NCBI GenBank assembly: GCA_038316335.1
Contig: JBBQAM010000019.1
Coordinates: 1 to 64,000, forward strand
Length of the DNA: 64,000 nucleotides
Origin: JALHST01 sp038316335
GTDB lineage: Bacteria > Bacteroidota > Bacteroidia > Flavobacteriales > Flavobacteriaceae
Direction of reading: 5' to 3'
The translations under genes and the position numbers were made by a program. Of this stretch, positions 62,347 through 64,000 are shown in pieces (the first letter of the stretch is position 1; each line of letters opens with the position of its first letter). A model generated the notes under the pieces. The model did no database searches, was not told the DNA's origin, and worked only from the letters and a program-made list of their open reading frames with translations.

Positions 62347-63441
62347 ATGATCGTAAAAGAAGTTACTGCTATTTTGGAGGAATTGGCCCCGTTGGCCTAC
62401 GCCGAGGATTTTGACAATGTGGGCCTCCTAGTCGGCGACTCAAACAGCAAGGTCACTGGTATCTTGGTAACCTTGGATACGTTAGAATCGGTCATCGATG
62501 AGGCTATAAGCCAAAACTGCAACTTGATAGTGAGCTTTCATCCTATCATTTTCAAGGGATTAAAAAAATTAACAGGTGCCGATTATGTAGAGCGGGTCGT
62601 CATAAAGGCCCTCAAACATGACATCGCCATTTACAGCATGCACACTGCCTTGGATAATTCAGTACTTGGGGTAAACGCCAAGATCTGCGAGATCATTGGA
62701 GTTACCCAGGCCAAGGTGCTTATCCCGCAACAAGGTACTATCAAAAAATTATCGACCTATGTGCCCCTGGCAGATGCCGACCAATTATTGGAGGCGCTCT
62801 TTCTGGCAGGGGCAGGTACAATGGGGAAGTATAGTAATTGTAGTTTTCGTAGCGAAGGTATCGGGAGTTATCTGGCAGGCGAACATGCCAATCCGATTAA
62901 AGGTGAAATTGGGATCACTCACCTTGAAAAGGAAATGCAAATCACCGTTATTTTCCCCAAGGCAAAGCAAAAACATGTGCTACAGGCCCTTTTACAAAAC
63001 CATCCTTATGAAGAAGTCGCGTATGAAATCACAACCCTTGAAAATTTAAATCCTGAAATTGGCATGGGCATGATCGGTATTCTCGAAGAGGCCTGGGAAC
63101 CCATCGAATTTTTAAACCATATCAAGAAGACCATGCATGCAGCTTGTATACGCCATTCGGCCTTGTTGGGCAAGAAAATTCAAAAAGTGGCTGTTTTGGG
63201 AGGAAGTGGCGCCTTTGCCATTTCGGCAGCAAAGGCTGCAGGTGCCGATATTTTTATCAGTGCTGACATTAAATACCATCAATTCTTCGAAGCCGAAGAT
63301 ACCATGGTAATCGCCGATATCGGACACTATGAAACCGAGCAGTTTACAAAAAACCTTTTAGTTGATTATCTTATCAAAAAAATTCCTAATTTTGCAATCC
63401 GTTTATCGGCAAGTAAAACCAATCCCATCAAGTATTTATAA
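62347..63441 (+). CDS. Nif3-like dinuclear metal center hexameric protein
   Basis: A 364-residue protein of the NIF3/YqfO family. The two halves of the fold carry the metal ligands (VSFHPIIFKGLKK, YSMHTALDN) and a late GHYETEQF. The middle part (about 125-230) is the PII-like insertion found in the longer family members. It sits 13 bases from the divergent lpxK start and 2 bases before the zinc-ribbon gene. Functions proposed for the family differ and none can be fixed here. Confidence 0.92.
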   Translation: MIVKEVTAILEELAPLAYAEDFDNVGLLVGDSNSKVTGILVTLDTLESVIDEAISQNCNLIVSFHPIIFKGLKKLTGADYVERVVIKALKHDIAIYSMHTALDNSVLGVNAKICEIIGVTQAKVLIPQQGTIKKLSTYVPLADADQLLEALFLAGAGTMGKYSNCSFRSEGIGSYLAGEHANPIKGEIGITHLEKEMQITVIFPKAKQKHVLQALLQNHPYEEVAYEITTLENLNPEIGMGMIGILEEAWEPIEFLNHIKKTMHAACIRHSALLGKKIQKVAVLGGSGAFAISAAKAAGADIFISADIKYHQFFEAEDTMVIADIGHYETEQFTKNLLVDYLIKKIPNFAIRLSASKTNPIKYL

Positions 63442-63443
63442 AT

Positions 63444-64000
63444 ATGTCAAAGAAAGCAGAAGTTACCGTCGAAGATAAATTAAGGGCACTCTATGATTTG
63501 CAATTAATAGATTCACGGATTGATGAAATTCGGAATGTTCGTGGAGAGCTTCCATTGGAAGTAATGGATCTCGAGGATGATGTTCTAGGACTTAGAACAA
63601 GAATGGACAAGCTAAAGACCGATCTGGAAACCATCAACTTCGAAATCACCGCCAAAAAGAATCTGATCGATGAGGCGAAGACTTTGATGAAAAAATATAC
63701 CGATCAACAAAAGAATGTAAGGAACAGTCGGGAATTCAATTCGATTACCAAAGAACTTGAATTTCAAGAACTTGAAATTCAATTGGCCGATAAGAACATC
63801 AAGGAATTCAAAGTTCAGATAGAACAGAAAAAAGAAGTGATTGCCGGAACAAAGGAAAAATTGGTGGAGCGGGAAGAGCATCTAAAACATAAGAAGAACG
63901 AATTAAACGCCATTCTTGCCGAAACGGAAAAAGAAGAAAAGTCACTATTGGAAAAATCAGCCGATTACCAAGAAAACATTGACGAGCGTCTGGTAAAAGC
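63444..64000 (+). CDS. Zinc-ribbon domain coiled-coil protein, 5' part only
   Basis: The frame from ATG 63444 runs off the window after 185 residues. The visible part is almost entirely a long coiled coil (LRALYDLQLIDSRIDEI, then KKNVRNSREFNSITKELEFQ, DKNIKEFKVQIEQKK). This matches the N-terminal part of the C4-type zinc-ribbon proteins that usually follow the Nif3-like gene; the zinc ribbon itself would lie past the edge, so the family call is by synteny and N-terminal pattern. Confidence 0.8.
   Translation, partial: MSKKAEVTVEDKLRALYDLQLIDSRIDEIRNVRGELPLEVMDLEDDVLGLRTRMDKLKTDLETINFEITAKKNLIDEAKTLMKKYTDQQKNVRNSREFNSITKELEFQELEIQLADKNIKEFKVQIEQKKEVIAGTKEKLVEREEHLKHKKNELNAILAETEKEEKSLLEKSADYQENIDERLVK

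Noticed and set aside
1..64000. tRNA, rRNA, CRISPR, prophage or insertion sequences
   Set aside because: Reading all intergenic stretches showed no cloverleaf-like region, no regular spaced repeats and no transposase or integrase genes.

Overview
The window is a 64 kb stretch of a Flavobacteriaceae-type (Bacteroidota) chromosome. The evidence is the trpEGDCFBA gene order, Bacteroidota promoters of the TTG-N(17-20)-TAnnTTTG type, a SusC-type plug fold, a DUF2851 protein, the block NUDIX/pyrE/SRPBCC/birA/rsfS/ftsH/LUD/cdsA/psd/ACBP, the small ribosomal protein THX, and many AT-rich TTG or ATG starts. The genus cannot be fixed from sequence reading alone. I see no tRNA, rRNA, CRISPR array, prophage or insertion sequence, and most of the window is housekeeping DNA.

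Layout. 1-5.5 kb: the 5' part of a sodium:alanine symporter, a K+ channel/TrkA protein with a PspC-like partner, a DUF2851 protein, a rhodanese, and a MarR regulator with a YceI protein. MarR has two tandem palindromes over its own promoter and start. 5.5-12.8 kb: the complete tryptophan operon. It is preceded by a clear promoter, an 18-residue leader peptide with three consecutive Trp codons and an intrinsic attenuator, and it is followed by a small membrane protein. 12.9-19.5 kb: an M20 peptidase, then a visibly AT-richer accessory islet holding a large lipoprotein, a 100-bp duplicate of the peptidase 3' end, and two tandem proteins made only of a carboxypeptidase-like domain plus a TonB-receptor plug. 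19.5-27.4 kb: PEP carboxylase, a UDG-like protein, ribosomal THX, YaaA, an RluD-type pseudouridine synthase, a PASTA protein, Ddl and CoaD. 27.7-32.9 kb: a cytosolic multi-PAS histidine kinase coupled to a single-domain response regulator, and an M14 peptidase lipoprotein. 32.9-40.3 kb: the NUDIX/pyrE to ACBP block. 40.4-42.7 kb: two ECF-type sigma factors, an anti-sigma factor and a small Cys-rich membrane protein. 42.9-52.6 kb: MurB, an aminotransferase, an aspartyl protease with PDZ, a DUF1573 protein, ValS, small membrane and secreted proteins and an outer-membrane barrel. 52.9-64 kb: a two-component system, sterol desaturase/creatininase, LipA, GAPDH coupled to a TPR hybrid kinase, LpxK, a Nif3-like protein and the start of a coiled-coil zinc-ribbon protein.

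The strongest regulatory reading is the trp leader. The segment over the leader peptide stop codon can pair perfectly (7 bp) with the loop and first right-arm bases of the terminator. This suggests a compact two-state attenuator in which a ribosome stalled on the Trp codons leaves the competing strand free. The second is the MarR autoregulatory site. The most unusual coding content is the pair of barrel-less plug proteins. The peptidase-tail repeat shows that the islet was built by recombination. Many neighbours overlap by 1-14 nt, so translational coupling is a general theme here.
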